NCBI GenBank assembly: GCA_051294375.1
Contig: CM119265.1
Coordinates: 22,964,099 to 23,028,098, forward strand
DNA from: Paraspadella gotoi
Lineage: Eukaryota > Chaetognatha
Direction of reading: 5' to 3'
Length of the DNA: 64,000 nt
Below, in pieces: positions 49,188-63,657 of this stretch. The position numbers and the translations under genes are program-made. The notes beneath the pieces were generated by a model. It was given only the letters and a program-made list of their open reading frames with translations. It did no database searches and had not been told where the DNA came from. Each line of letters opens with the position of its first letter. Position 1 is the first letter of the stretch.

Positions 49188-50190
49188 ACGATTTTTTAAT
49201 TGCAAGTTTCCGATTGGATTGCTCCCATGTTTTTCTTTTCCTTAAATGTAGATTCTCATTAATTCTTAACGCTTAGAATTAAAAAAATTAGCTAAGATGC
49301 ATTACCACTTATAAAGAAATTTATTGCAGTTTCTCAACTTCAAAATTATCTCCTTCCTCATGAATATTTTTTTTAAGTTTTTATTTTTAGATGTGATTAT
49401 TCATTTAGAATCATTCTAACATTAAAAAAGCATGAGAAAATAATAAAAAAGAAAAGAAAAAACTTAGAGAAACTGTAGCGACGAGAGAGAGAAAAAGAGT
49501 TCTGAGCAGTATTTCGCACCCTGACTCGCGACGATTCGCCCGTCGCGATAGAGAAAGGAAAGGATCTCGCCTCATTTTTCGAGAGTCACCTACCGGATGA
49601 CCTCCGACCTTCGCCGGCAAGCGTAAGAGAGAGAGGAGCGGGAAGAGAAGGAAGCCTTTTGTTCCTACCGCGGCTCTGTCGATTGTCGACCAACCCCATG
49701 AAGAGCAGAGAGACGAGAGAAGAGAGAGAGAGAGAGAGGCAGAATGTGAGAAAGACCTGAAACATGCATTGAAACGACGGTTCGATTAAAAATACAACTA
49801 AGCTAGAAAAAAATTAATAAGGAAGCAATGAGAAAGTATAATTAAATTAAATAAATAATCAAAGAGTAGAGGAAGAAAATGAAGTGAAGATGATACTTAA
49901 AATAAGAAAGAGCAGAGGCAATGAGCTTTGAAAAATCTTGGGAGAACTCTTCGACAGTAAAAAAATAAGGGACATTCTAAAAGAACTGTCAAGACAAGTA
50001 AAACTCGGAGGAGAGCTGGCGAAGAAGGTACAAATTGACAATAAGTAACACATTGTCAATAGACAAACGACCAAATTGGCAAACGAGAAAGTAAGGTTTG
50101 TCTCAAAATATGGAAATATCGAAATTTAATTCGCATAACAAAGAAAGAAAAAGACGAACGATGCATTTTTAAAAGCGAAAGACGAGAGTC

Positions 50191-51054
50191 TCATTCGACG
50201 GCCAAGTCTTTCTTTCAGCGAACTCGCGGTCTCGCCCACACGAAACGCATCGACTGGACAGCGGCCCCCACCCCCTGTTTTCGTCGTCGACATCGGGAGG
50301 TCGTCATCGTCTCCGTCGTCGTGTCGTCGCCGTCGATTGGCGTTAAAACGACGCCGCTCTCTTCGGGTCACTCCGTTTTCCTCTTCGGTCCAACCGGAAA
50401 CGGGTTTTGAGTCGGCGTTGGCGCCGTAATTCGCGTCCTTGACCGCCGCGTTTCGGGCATCCTTGGCGGCGTTTCTTTGGCGGCGTTTTTGGCGCCATCT
50501 CTCCGTCCCGATGGCGACCGTCTTCATCGGAATCCATTCGTGTCGATTCGTCGAAATCGTCGCTGGATTCCTTCCTCCTCTTTCCTCATCCTCCTCCTCC
50601 TCCTTTTTTCCACTTTCTCCGTCGACCGCCTCTTTCCAAAATTGTTTGTCTGTTGTTGTAGTTAACCAAGATGGCCGAAGACATTGCGGGAACGTTGGTT
50701 GGGCGTCAGTTGGGAGGAATGCTGGATTAAGTGAGAGAGAGAGAGAGTGAGAGTAGAGAGAAGAGAGAGAGAGAGAGGAGAGAGATAGAAGAGCAAGAGA
50801 GAGAGAGAGAGAGAAGAGACGAGAATCGATTTGATTTAATAACTGCTGGTATCGATTAATTTGGTATTTGTACATAATGATTCTGGTATCTTTTGGTTTC
50901 CGTTCCAGAAAATCGATTATAACTAAAGAAGGAACGGCCAACATCTTGTTACCGTCTTTATTTGGAATTTTTCAGATTAAACTGAATCGAATAAAAATAA
51001 AAATAAAAATAAAAATAATAAAAAATAATAAAAAATAATAAAAATAATAAAATA

Positions 51055-51104
<50 letters not shown>

Positions 51105-51462
51105 TAACTATAATAATAATAATAAATAATAATAAAAATAGATTAAACGATTCTACCTCCGCTGACCGAAGAAACGAATCATCCGGACTTACCCATAATC
51201 TCCGGCGTCTCTTCTCCACCGACGTCGGTCCACGCCCCTTCCGGCGCGATTGGGCGTCACTTCCGGTCTCTGCCGACGGCTCGCCGCCGAGACTCCGGCG
51301 TCTTCGGCTTCATACTTCTTCTTTTTTTTTCCCCGGTACGTTCGAACGCAATTTCCGAGTAATCGAAATCCGTAGGAGGCGCTTCCGTCTTCTCTTCCTC
51401 CTCCTCTTCCTCCTTTCGAGCTGCGTCCAGCATGGATGTTCCACGTCGATGTCTGTGAAGAC
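50191..51462 (-). pseudogene. Frame-broken copy of the acidic-tailed gene exons
   Basis: The counterpart of 30084-31249, with both splice sites and the stop still visible (acceptor at 51463, GTAAGT donor at 51192, TGA at 50191-50193). It has many single-base insertions and some losses; the first exon is about 25 nt longer than in copy A. The insertion bias suggests sequencing error more than decay. Confidence 0.8.
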
Positions 51463-51704
51463 CTGTGAAAGCAATGTTGATGTGGAAAATGGGAAAATAT
51501 GAAATTGTAAACAAAGGTAACATGAGCTCTTTGTCTCTCACTGGCTGCTTACAAAATAAAAATCTTTGTTTAATATCGATAATAAAACCTGTTTTATTAA
51601 GAGAGAAATCACTTTGCATGAAAGAAAAGGCAATTTATTCCAGTCAATTACAAACATCTGGTACCCTGGAGCATATGCAGCAATTAGCATAGGTTAATGA
51701 CTTA

Positions 51705-52187
51705 TTATGCCGAACAGAGTTAAAAACTAGAATTTCTTCAAAAAAATAATGGTTAAGTGACTGTTTTTTTTAATTAGATTCTGATAGAGCTTTAAAAAGT
51801 TTAGATAAAGGTTATTTAATAAAAATTTTTAAAAATCTTTTTGTTTTAATTTATAAAATTAAAAAAACTATAAAATTCAGCCATATGATTGATTGATTGA
51901 TGATGATTTTTAAGGTTTTCTATTTTTTTTTCAAAATTTTAACTTTCATTTTAATTTTAACTTTTTCAAGCCTCTATATGGAATTCGTTCTTTAAAAAAA
52001 ATACAATTTAAAAAAAAATTTGCTTATTTCTTATATATTATAAATATTTAAAAAGCTTCAGTGCCAACAATCCCAGTGAACTTAATTCCAAAAAGTTGCA
52101 TTGAAATCGATTTAGTACTAGGAAGGAAAAAGAAATTTTTGGAAAACTAAAAAGTATAAAAAAACGTGTTCAATTTTTGGCCCGGCT
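51705..52187. mobile_element. Transposon R1/R2 composite, copy B
   Basis: The same insertion as 31469-31935, flanked by TAATGACT(T)AT and TAATGACTAT, with extra single bases. Confidence 0.65.
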
Positions 52188-53044
52188 TAATGACTATTAT
52201 TACATTCAAACGACGAGCAGAGCTCCAAGAGTGGATGAATCTTAACAGTTTCCCGACCAACTCTTCCTATTTTTTTTCAATGTCAAAAAAATGTAAACGT
52301 TCACACTTTTGAACTTTCATAATTCTGACAAGGTGAAATTTTGATATGAAAGAAAACTCTTGAAAATCGGGAATTGTATAAAAAAAGGGCTTGGCTTTCG
52401 ACGAGGACGACGACGACGGACGATGACGACGACGAGGACGACCGACGACGGACGACGGACGACGACGAGACGACGCACGATTTTGAATTTTAAAGGACGC
52501 GCGTCAGCGACCACAACAACAACGACAACAACCGACAAGGCGTGAGAAGAAAGAGACTGCGATTAAGACGTCGACTTCGCATATTGAATTCGATGATTGA
52601 GATGATGATGACGACGATCACGATAATGACAGTGATGATAATGGACGACAAAACTGTTATACATTTGGAAAAAAAAAACTGAACAAAAATGTCTTAAATG
52701 ACGAATACAACGACGGACGACGATTGACAAACGACAATAGTCGACGGTGGTCAAAAACCGACGTCATAAAAAAAAGCGAGATGACAAAAACCGACAACGG
52801 ATAAAATTGACCGACGTTTGAAGAATAAAAACTGACCAAAATGAGAATAGAATAATACGAACGAAAAATAGGCAATTTAGAATATGAAAGTAAAATCGCA
52901 TGGCAAAATAAAAAAAGAATTTAATAAATAAATGTCAAGGTTAAAAACAGCTTCCCATGTTTTTCATTAAACTCAACTATTCAAATCATTAAGCTTTCCC
53001 TTGTAGAAAATGAGTTTCCCCTTGTCTTGCCTGGACGCGCTGGT

Positions 53045-53087
<43 letters not shown>

Positions 53088-53943
53088 GGCATGATTTAAC
53101 TGCCATCTGGCGCTGCGCGAACGGCAAAAAAAAAAAGGGTCTACAATATGCAACATGATTTTTAAAAACTTTTTTTCCCTCTCTCAACTCAAGTAATGCG
53201 ATCAGCCGTTCAATATTCATCTTTTGCATGGAAAATAGCAAGATGGGGACGGTGTGGTTAAGCATCGTGGAGGAGTGTGTAGATGGTAATTGTGGTTAGG
53301 GGGAAGTTGTGGAGTAGTAAGTGTGGTTAGCTCTTTTTGGGGGTTTCCGGGTGCAGCACACCGTTTAGAAAGTTGTGACCGAGCGCTTTGATGTGGCCAA
53401 ATAGGGAAGAGTGGTTAAATACTTGACAGAATTGTGTGAGGTTCACTCCTTGAATGACGAACAAGCCAAAAGAATTGACAGGATTACCCGCTTCGTTGTC
53501 ATGGGAAACCGAAAAGCTAGGTGAGATGAGAATGTAACAAAGAGGCGCTGTTATAGATTCCCTCGCTTGAGAAATCGGAGAGGGAATAGAAGCTTGCTGA
53601 GGTGCAGGTATTTCTCGGAAAAGAGGTAAGGGACGAGCATGCAAACGCCGCGCCCCCAGCGGCTCTTTCATTCATGCCTCTTTTTTTTATCCAGTGGGAG
53701 GAAGGCCGTTTGGTGGGGGCGATTGATTGGGGAACGAGGAAGGAACCGCGGGCATTTTTATTTTCTTTCGTCTCTTCCCTTCGCCTCCCTCCTTCTCTTC
53801 TCCGCGATCGGCGCGTTGAAACCGCAAAGTGAATAAATCACGAGGCAAAAATCGGAATGCAGGAGGAATTTCCGGATTCAAAAATAATTTATGGGAAAAT
53901 ATCGGAGATCGCGATGGATTTTTTTTTTATTCGGACTTAGGCG

Positions 53944-54008
<65 letters not shown>

Positions 54009-54632
54009 CTTCTCTTCCGCTCTCGCTCTCTCTCTCCTTACTCTCAATCTTATATCTTTGCGAAAATCTGAACGCTCATGAATAGGAAACAGTGTAACGA
54101 AATTGAGAGAAGATGTGAAAATATATCGAAAGGAGGGGGGTCGCCGAAATGCCCCATGTAAGAATGACAGAGGAGGGAGAGTAGAGAGAATGATGAGCAG
54201 AAGAGAAGAGAGAGAGAAGACGAAAAGTTTGAAAGAAACAGGGGGAATGCTGATTGGGAGAATGCAAAAGTATGGCAGGTTATAGAAGAACTGAGGAAAA
54301 AATACAAAAGGCAAAAAAAAAAAACAACAAGAAAAGAAAAGTAAAGAATATGAAAAGAGAAATGAAAAACAAAAAAATTACAAAAGAGAAAAAGAATAAA
54401 AAAAAGAAAAAAAAAACACGAAATAAAAGAAACAAAGAATCATATGCTAAAAGAAAGGAAAAAAAAACCAACTACACCCTCTATAAAAACTTTTCTCAAA
54501 GAGATGAGAGACACTGAGAGCTCACAAATATAAGCACTTCGTGTGTGAATGTACCAACTGTTTATCGACCTACTTCTTTCATCTCCTTGCTCTGGACTCT
54601 CCTCCGTTCTCTCTCGACCATCTCTCTCTCTG

Positions 54633-54663
<31 letters not shown>

Positions 54664-55290
54664 CCACTTTCGTTTCTCCGTCCACGTTCAGTTCACCAGC
54701 GCCATTTGCTAGCTAGCTGCTGCTGCACCCCGCTAATCGCACTGCTTGCGCGTCACGCTGCGGGCGTTTCACCCAACTTCTATTTAAACAATCATTGTTT
54801 GAAAACAATAATGTTTCGAGAATCTATTACGCGTTCGTCTAGATAACATATACCTTCTTCGGAAATCGTTTATGAACGTAGGAGACTCAGCGAACAACAA
54901 GCCATGCTACTCTGGTACTTAATTTGAACATTCCTTAAACACTACCATTTAAAGAATCAACTCGATGTCAGCACAACATAATCAACTCCTTCAAGAACAG
55001 GACACGACATTCGAATCGTTAGACAACTGCCACACTCGAAGGTTTTCTCCACATCAACACGATCCGCCCCTCCAACCCACTCTGTCAGACCTGTGCGCTT
55101 CTTTACAATCCTTCCATAATTTCCTGTCTTTTTCTTTTTTTTTTTTTTTTCTTTTTTCCCCTTTTTTTCTCTTTTTGCCCTTTCAAAGAAAATTGTTTCA
55201 ATGTTGAAGAATACGTTTTCATTTACTTTTCCTCGCTCGAAGCGACAAACTTTGCAAACCAAAGAAGCGTTTCTCTCTCTCCTCTCTCTT

Positions 55291-55368
<78 letters not shown>

Positions 55369-55465
55369 AAGGAAAAAAAACAAGCCTTTTTCTCTCATTG
55401 ATTCTATTTTCTCTGCAACTTTCATTTTACTTTTCAAACGCGAATAAACTTTTTTTCTCTTTTAA

Positions 55466-56319
55466 GAGAAAAAGGTGTCATTCAATTTCACTTCAAAAAG
55501 GCTGAAAATGGAGGTACAAATTCAGAAAGCTGAGCTCTTTGGCGCATTCCGAAAAATGTATTCACTTTAAGCATTTGAAAATGCCCATTCTTACCCCATC
55601 ATTTTAATCGGTGTTAATTATTAATATAAAATAAAAGAAACCTATCTGAAGAGTTGCTAGGTCAAACGAAAAGGCCCAATCCATCTGATATTTTTATGAA
55701 TTTTTATTACTGAATTAGAAAAATGTAATAGAGAGACATTTTTTTTAAATTTCAACTTGTATCTGAAAATGAAACGTTTTTTTAAACTTTTAACCCTGAA
55801 TTCTTATCTAACTGGAACGCGTTTATCAAATGTCTCTCTATTACCATTTTTTACAAATGTTTTAAGCATTCTAATCAAATTTTAATTCAATATTATTCAG
55901 TCGTTTAGCTGCACTCTCTTCAAATTCAGTGTAGATTCATTGTAGCTCGAATTTCTTTACCACCTATTATAACTTGAAGCATTTTGTTCATGACTGGAAA
56001 ACCAACCAGAAGTAACAAGATTAATTGTTTAATTCTCCCCTTCTAAACATCCCATACCGTTGTTTTAAACTTCTTAACCTAGATATTTTTTTAACAACCA
56101 GATTGAAAAACAAAATCTTTAAAAAATGTGCTTACCCATTTAACTTAACAATTTGTTATTTACCCATTTTAAAAAAATTATTGAAAACGGAATGTTTAAC
56201 ATATAAATAAGGAACTTTATTTTTTTTTGTGATTACTGATGACTATAATGTATTTCTCGAGTATATTAGCTCTAACACATTCAATGATTACGTATTGTTA
56301 TGCTGAATGACCTTTCCTC
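55466..56319. mobile_element. TTAA-flanked non-autonomous transposon (piggyBac-type), 854 bp
   Basis: Flanked by TTAA at 55462-55465 and 56320-56323. The terminal inverted repeats are GAGAAAAAGGTGTCATTCA at the left and GAGGAAAGGTCATTCA on the reverse strand at the right. The homologous site in copy A (TTAA at 35516-35519) is empty. An internal inverted repeat (TAATAGAGAGACATTT near 55727 and AAATGTCTCTCTATTA near 55837) is also present. No transposase frame is visible, so it would depend on an element elsewhere. TTAA duplication is the hallmark of the piggyBac superfamily. Confidence 0.75.
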
Positions 56320-57011
56320 TTAAGCTTCTTAAATTCTCTCCTCCCTTTCTCATTAAGACTTAAGATTGTTGTTTTCGTTTGCTCCTTTTGTTTACTTTAT
56401 TTCTTATTCCCCAAAAAAGCTCCAGTTGTCGACTGACTTTCGGAGCTTCCCGTCCAACGAGATTACCCTACATAATCCACCGCTTTCTTATATTTTATTG
56501 TTTCCATGAATATATGTGCAGGATCTTTTGTGCTCTTTTGTTTTTTTAAGCCAAGATTTTTGTAAGGTTTTGGCTATTTCTCCCTTTATTTTCTTTCTCT
56601 TTTGTCGTCTTAAGTTTTAGGGACGAGTATATTATATTTTTAAACTTTAATACCTAAAGGCCTCCCTTTCTGTTAAAATTCGTATTATAAGTGATACAAG
56701 ATATAAGATAACCACAATCCTGCTAAGTATGTTAAAAACTACTCACAGTCTCACACTCAACGGTTCTTGTTTATTAAGAGCCCAGAAGACAACTTGCTTC
56801 CCTATTCCCCTTTTTGAATGTACTGCTTTTCAACTAATTGTTGTAAACGAATAAAACACATATATAAGTGAATATGTTTAAAAGTTTTTATCTTATTATT
56901 CTCCATACGTTTCCTAATGTACTCGCTCCTCTATCCCAGCTCCAACGACCTCTCATCCAACTATCCGCTCCCTACTCCTTTCCAGACTTCCACTGATTAT
57001 TCTCCTCCTCC

Positions 57012-57043
<32 letters not shown>

Positions 57044-60000
57044 CCGACTCCTTTCTTCCTACAAAACGATCTCTCGTCTCTTTCACTACTTTTGTTCTTT
57101 TTTTCCTTTTTTGTCTTTATTCCTCCCTCTCTCGGGCATCCTCCTCCTCCTCCTCCTCCTCCTCCCCCTCCTCCTCTCTTTGATCTTTCCCCTGCTCTCT
57201 TTCTCCATTCTCTTTTCTTTCGAAGAGACGCTTATCTATTGTGTCCTTTTCTTCGTCCGACTCTTCCGCCCCCCCCCGGGTCCTTCCACACCCCTTTCCT
57301 CCCCCCTTCCACCTCCCCTCCACATCGTCTCCCGAATTCTCAAGTTTCGACTCCATTTTAGTTTACAAATTTTACGTAAAAAAATAACATTTGGGTAGAT
57401 TTTTCGATTTTGTTCGTTTAGATAAGATCTGTTAAAAATTGTGTTTTGTCATGTGTGAAGTTTGATTTTCCCAAGAGCTAGTAGATAAACAAAGCTTGAT
57501 TAAGATGAAACGTTGCGCTGAGGAATTATATCTATTTCCCTTCGCGTAAATAACCATCGAGATAGTATTTCTACTATTTAGCCACCCTTCTCGTCTTAAT
57601 TTTCTAAATAAAATAAATTTATTTCTTTAGTTTTACAAAAAGTTTGAATACATTCTTTTCGTGTTCTTTATCCATTTTTACTCTTACGTTTCATCTTACG
57701 TTCCTTTTTTTGACTATTTACCTTTATTCAATATACAATTATACATTTCTTATTCTCTTGCTTTTTCAAATCTTTATATTTTTTCTTAATTTTCTTTCCA
57801 TTCCACCTTTATTTTTCCTTCATCTCATTCCTCCTCCATTTTACCTTAATTTCTTTAAGACTTTATATTTTTTTTCTTGCCCCATTTTTACTCTGTTATT
57901 TCCCATTTATTTCTTTCCGATGATTTCCCATCTCTTTCCATCTTTTCTTTCCATCTTTTTCTTTTCATCTTCTCTTTCTATCTTCTCTCTCCATGTTCTC
58001 TTTCCATATTCTCTTTCTATCTTCTCTTTCCATCTTCTCTTTCCATCTTCTCTTTCAATATTTTCTTTCTATCTTCTCTTTCCATCTTCTCTATCCATCT
58101 TCTCTATATCCTCTCTTCGCCTCCTCCCAATTGCTTTTTCTTATCTCTATAATTCCCGCTCCTTTTTTTTCTCTCCTTTACCTTTTTTTTTCTTCCTTCT
58201 TTTATCTTATCTCGTTTCTTTTCTTCTTCTTTTTTTTTTATTTCCGGTGCGAAATGGTTTCGCGAAGATTAAACAATGATACGAAAAAAATAAATAAAAA
58301 ATGCGTAACAAGAAACAAAAACCGCCTTTGTGGTCAGAAATGAATTCTAGGGAACAAAAAAGAAATAAAAAGAGGAAGAAANNNNNNNNNNNNNNNNNNN
58401 NNNNNNNNNNNNNNNNNNNNNNNNNNNNNNNNNNNNNNNNNNNNNNNNNNNNNNNNNNNNNNNNNNNNNNNNNNNNNNNNNNNNNNNNNNNNNGGAATAA
58501 TAATGACTTTATCACTTTATATATAATATATATAAGTATATCTTCTCCTCTCTCTCTTTCTCTCCTGGCCTGGCTCTATTCTCTCCTCTTCTCCAGTCGT
58601 TCTCTCTCTCTCTCCTCTTCTTTCTTTCTATTCTCTACTTCTCTCTCTCTCTACTCTCTCTTCTCTCTGCTCATCTCTTCTTTCTCTCTCTCGTCGTCTC
58701 TCTCTCTCTCTCTCATCCATCTCGTCTCTCTCGACTTCTCTCTTCCGCAATCAAAACTTTTATTTTTTCCTAATTCTCAATTTCATTTTAGCATAGGCGA
58801 CGGACGGAATCTCGACGGTAAAAAGAAAAAGGAATCGAAAACTTCAATAATTTAAAAAAAAAGTGTCAATGAAGAGAGAAGAAGGATATTTAAAAGTTAA
58901 AAAAATCTTCTCTCTCATTTTTTTTCCTAATTCTCAATTTCATTTTCTGCGACGGACGGAATCTCGACGGTAAAAAGAGAAGCGAACTTCATTTAAAAAA
59001 AAGTGTCATGAGATGAGAGAAAAGGATATTTTAAAGTAAAAAATCAAAGTTAATAACATTATAATAAGTATAGCATATAAAGTTTCCATTGTTTTTCATT
59101 GTAGAACATTTATTTTTAACTGCTTATGCATCAAAATGAAAAAAAAAGTATTAAAAAAAATATAACATGCAAATGATACAGAGGGATTCAGCTCATTCGG
59201 AGTAATCCCCAAATTATCTCAAAACGCACACCAAATTGGCAGATTTAAATTCATAAACATACAAATATAACAAACTTATAATCATACTAAATTGATAAAG
59301 ATTTAGATTTATAAACATACAAATATAACAAAATTATAATCATACTAAATTGATAAAGATTTAGATTCATAAACTCATCCAAAGGATTGGAGCTAAAGAA
59401 CTGAAACGACATCTCGTGCCAGCCCTCTAACGCCCCGGAGGGAAAACGTCTCTCCGCCATTTTTAATGAGACGAAGATTAGTTTTATTAGATTTTTTATA
59501 GTTTTAGTTGTTTTTTTTTAATGCTGCCTCGTTCCAGCTGCGAAACCAGCTCCATCCCCTCTCGTTATGTTACTCCTTCTCGCAGGCGAGAACCTCCATG
59601 CGTGTCCCGGAGTGGGATTAGATTTCTCAATCCAACTCTCACTCTTCGCTCTTCCCCTTTCACTCCTGTTCACACTTTTTCAAGTTCACCACTGCCCTTA
59701 CAGTTGATTAGAGCCCGATCGTTATTGCAGAAGGCGCTTCACTAGATTTCACACCACTTACTGGTGGGCTCACCAATGTATGAAAGAAAAGAAATTATTA
59801 CGAAGGTACATTGATAACTTTTTTGACATTAAGAATGGCGAAGAAATATTATAATAACGCGAATAATAGACTTAACATTGTTTGATTCGAGTATCTGTTC
59901 TTCTTTATAATGGATTTGAACGCACAAAGTCGCGAATTACACCGACGATAGTCACCGATTACAGAGAAGAGAAATCGCGGGTAAAATTGACGAGACGGAA

Positions 60001-60371
60001 AGCTGGTAGATACAGCCAACATGCCGTATAATTTTATTATTATTAGCTCTTATGTTAACTTCTTTCCGGGCCTAATAACTCTCTCGCTCCTCCTCTCTCT
60101 CTTCTCTCTCTCTCTTCTCTCCTCTTCCTCTCTCTCTCTCTCTCTCTCTCTTTTTTCTCATAACTCCACTTCTTCGCCATCCAATCCTTCTTAGGGTAAA
60201 AAAACAAAAGAAAATCTTTTCCACTCTTTTGTCGTTAAATCCCAGCAAATGGGATTTTTTTCCCTCTTTCCAACTCAATCTCACTTTCATTTTTCTCTTC
60301 CTCGACCAAATTATTTCGTACATTTCCACTCTCTTCCGTCTCCTCTCCTCTCATCTCTCTCTCTCGGTCAT

Positions 60372-60403
<32 letters not shown>

Positions 60404-60491
60404 CTCTCTCTCACATCACTCACCTCCCAATCTAACCTCATTTCTGCATCTCCTCTCCTCTCCCTCCATTCTCCTCTATCCCTCATCTCTA

Positions 60492-60546
<55 letters not shown>

Positions 60547-61656
60547 TCTCTCACTATCCCCTCTCATCTCTTCTCCTTCTAACTCCACTTTTCCTTATCT
60601 TAATGATCCTGGCCGCCGAACTACTTTGCTCGCGCGCCTTTTTCTTTTCCCACTCAGCGTTTTTTCTCCTCCCGCTTTCCTTCGTTTTTTCTTTAAAGTG
60701 AATCACTTTTTAGTCTTTTGACTTTTTCACAAAAGTTTCGCTTCAACTGGTTGTTGTGTTCTTCGTTTTATTTTTAACCTGGATTTCGACCTAAAGTTTT
60801 TTTACACTTTTTTTTTCTTTGGAAGGCCGTGAGTTTTCTGTTTCAATTTGTGAATTCTCTCTCGCTGTTTTGTTTTTTAGCGGTTTTTATTTCAGGTTGT
60901 GTTAACTTTGCATGTAAAAAGAAGTAATAAAAATACCTTTTTTTGTTTTGTTTTTTTTTCGTATCTCTTTTTCATATTTTTTCACTTTTTTTTATTTAAT
61001 TTGTTTTGGCTGATCTTCATAGCGTGCCCACGAGCTGTTTTTCGTTGTAACATAATCACATTGTCATAGTTTCAAACAGTCACTTTTGTATAGTTTCACT
61101 TTTTTACCATGTAATAAATCTGTGATACTCTATATAATATCCTACAAATACAACTTGTGATATTCACAGCAAAATATGGGAGAAAAAAAATTGAATGAGT
61201 GTTTCGTTTTAGAGAAATGATCGTTCTGAGAAAGGTATTAATTTCTTTCACTCCACCTCCCTCTCGGCTCGTCGCTCAGGTCTCTATCCCGATCGCTCCC
61301 CTTCTCTCCTTATCAGTCCCCTCTCTCTACTTCTCCTCGATCGACATCTCTCATATCTCAATCCTCCGTCCGCTTCAGGTACAGTCTCTGACCTCTCTTG
61401 TCACTCGATGCTCATCCTCTCTCTCTCCCTTTCACGTCATACTCCTACTAGATTCCATTAATATTTCTGTGACTATTTATTTCCTTGGAGAATGGTGAGT
61501 CGAGATGCAAGCCTCACCTTTACCTTCGACCTGTCAGAGAGAGAGAGAGAGAGAGAGAGAAGGAGAGAGAGAGAGAAACGAGAGAGGAGAGAGGTAGTGA
61601 GGAAGACGTGCGGGAGAGCAATATTGACTAGNNNNNNNNNNNNNNNNNNNNNNNNN

Positions 61657-61687
<31 letters not shown>

Positions 61688-61968
61688 GTGCGGAGCAATA
61701 TTGACTAGGGACTCAGACTAGCTCCTAGGAAAAAGAAAGAGAAAAAAAAGTTGGAGATTTTCTTTTCTAAGAATTTCTTAAAGATATAAAAAGAAAGCGA
61801 ATAAAAAAAAGACAACATAAAAAATAAAAAGCGAAAAAGAGAAGAAATAGAAGAGAAAGAAAAAGAAGAAAAAGTAAAAAAGTCTTTTCGCCAGGTTTCA
61901 TTTTCGTCAAATTTCATTTGTCTTCTTCGCTGTTTGCACCTGCTTCTAGCCGTCGGCAGATATTTTCG

Positions 61969-62018
<50 letters not shown>

Positions 62019-62025
62019 CTCTCTC

Positions 62026-62061
<36 letters not shown>

Positions 62062-62269
62062 GCATAATTTCGCTAACTTTTTCCTCCGCCCAATTTTTTT
62101 AGGTTTTCCTGCTCTGAATTGGAGAATAATCAAAATTTTGTTTCGCCAAAGATTTTGGTTTCATGGAATTTTTTAGAAACCTAATTTTTTTTTTTCTTCA
62201 AATTTTACTGAAAATTGTATTTTTTCAAATTTTCATCTATTTTTTTTTAAAAGATTTTATTTTTGATTC
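56320..62269. repeat. Pyrimidine-rich unit, third copy
   Basis: Landmarks GGCTATTTCTCC (56571), CCCCGGAGG (59432), CAGCCAACATGCCG (60014) and CAGACTAGCTCC (61712) repeat the order of 35.5-42.5 kb. N runs at 58382-58493 and 61632-61656 interrupt places that are continuous in another copy. A local duplication (58765-58905 and 58918-59046) is single in the second copy. No gene. Confidence 0.75.
59252..59368. repeat. Two-copy tandem repeat, unit about 59 bp
   Basis: A unit starting ATAAACATACAAATATAAC and ending GATAAAGATTTAGATT is repeated head to tail. The second-copy unit near 45252-45390 has the same two units with more noise. Confidence 0.8.
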
Positions 62270-62294
62270 NNNNNNNNNNNNNNNNNNNNNNNNN

Positions 62295-62439
62295 TATACA
62301 CGAAATCGCGGGTAAAATTGACGAGACGGAAAGCTGGTAGACTACAGCCAACATGCCGGTATAATTTTATATTATTGCCTCTTTGTTAACTTCTTCGGGC
62401 CTAATAACTCTCTCTCTTCCTCTCTCTCTCTCTTCTCTG

Positions 62440-62493
<54 letters not shown>

Positions 62494-62661
62494 CTCTCTC
62501 CACTTCTTCCCTCCAATTCCTTCTTAGGTAAAAAAACAAAAAGAAAATCTTTTCCACTTTTTTGCGTTAAATCCCAGCAAATGGGATTTTTTTCCCTCTT
62601 TCCAACTCAATCTCACTTTCTTTTTCTCTTCTCGACCAATTTTCTACATTTCCACTCTTTC

Positions 62662-62735
<74 letters not shown>

Positions 62736-62774
62736 ACTCCCTCAATCTAACCCATCAATTCCTCTCCTCTCTCT

Positions 62775-62830
<56 letters not shown>

Positions 62831-63385
62831 CCTCTCTCTCTCTCACTATCTCCTCTCATCTCTTCTCCTTCTCTCACTTCCTTATCTTAATGATCCTGGC
62901 CCCGAACTACTTTCTCGCGCGCCTTTTTCTTTCCCTCAGCGTTTTTCTCCTCCGCTTTCCTCTCGTTTTTCTTTAAAGTGAATCACTTTTTAGTCCTTTT
63001 GACTTTTTCACCAAAGTTTCGCTTCACGGTTGTTGTGTTTCTTCGTTTATTTTTAACCTGGATTTCGACCTAAAGTTTTTTTACCTTTTTTTTTTCTTGG
63101 AAGGCGTAAGTTTTCTGTTTCAATTTGTGAATTCTCTCTCGCTGTTTGTTTTGCGTTTTTATTTCCGTTTTGTTACTTTGAATTCCCTTTTTCCTTTTCA
63201 TATTTTATTTCACTTTTTTATTAATTGTTGGTTTCCACCTTTGTATATTTCCACTTTTTGACATGGTGATACCTGTCGACCTTATCACAAATACACCTTG
63301 ATCACATTGGAGAAAAAATATGAATGAGGTCTTTAGAAATCGATTCTGAGAGTTCAATTCTTTCTCTCGCTCTCTCTCTCTCTTT

Positions 63386-63418
<33 letters not shown>

Positions 63419-63425
63419 CTCTCTC

Positions 63426-63471
<46 letters not shown>

Positions 63472-63582
63472 ACCTGCATATCTCCTCTAGTTTCCATTAA
63501 TATTTCTGTGCTATTTATTTCCTCGGGAGAATGGAGTCGATGCAGCCTCACCTTTCCTGACCGCAGAAGAGAGAGAGAGAGA

Positions 63583-63657
<75 letters not shown>

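Larger units (their letters stand above)
47341..56320. repeat. Duplicated block, copy B (error-rich copy)
   Basis: Direct copy of 29300-35530, with isolated one-base insertions every few tens of bases, so nearly all coding frames are broken. It carries two extra segments: 47780-49735 with two tRNA genes, and the TTAA-flanked element 55466-56319. Confidence 0.88.
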
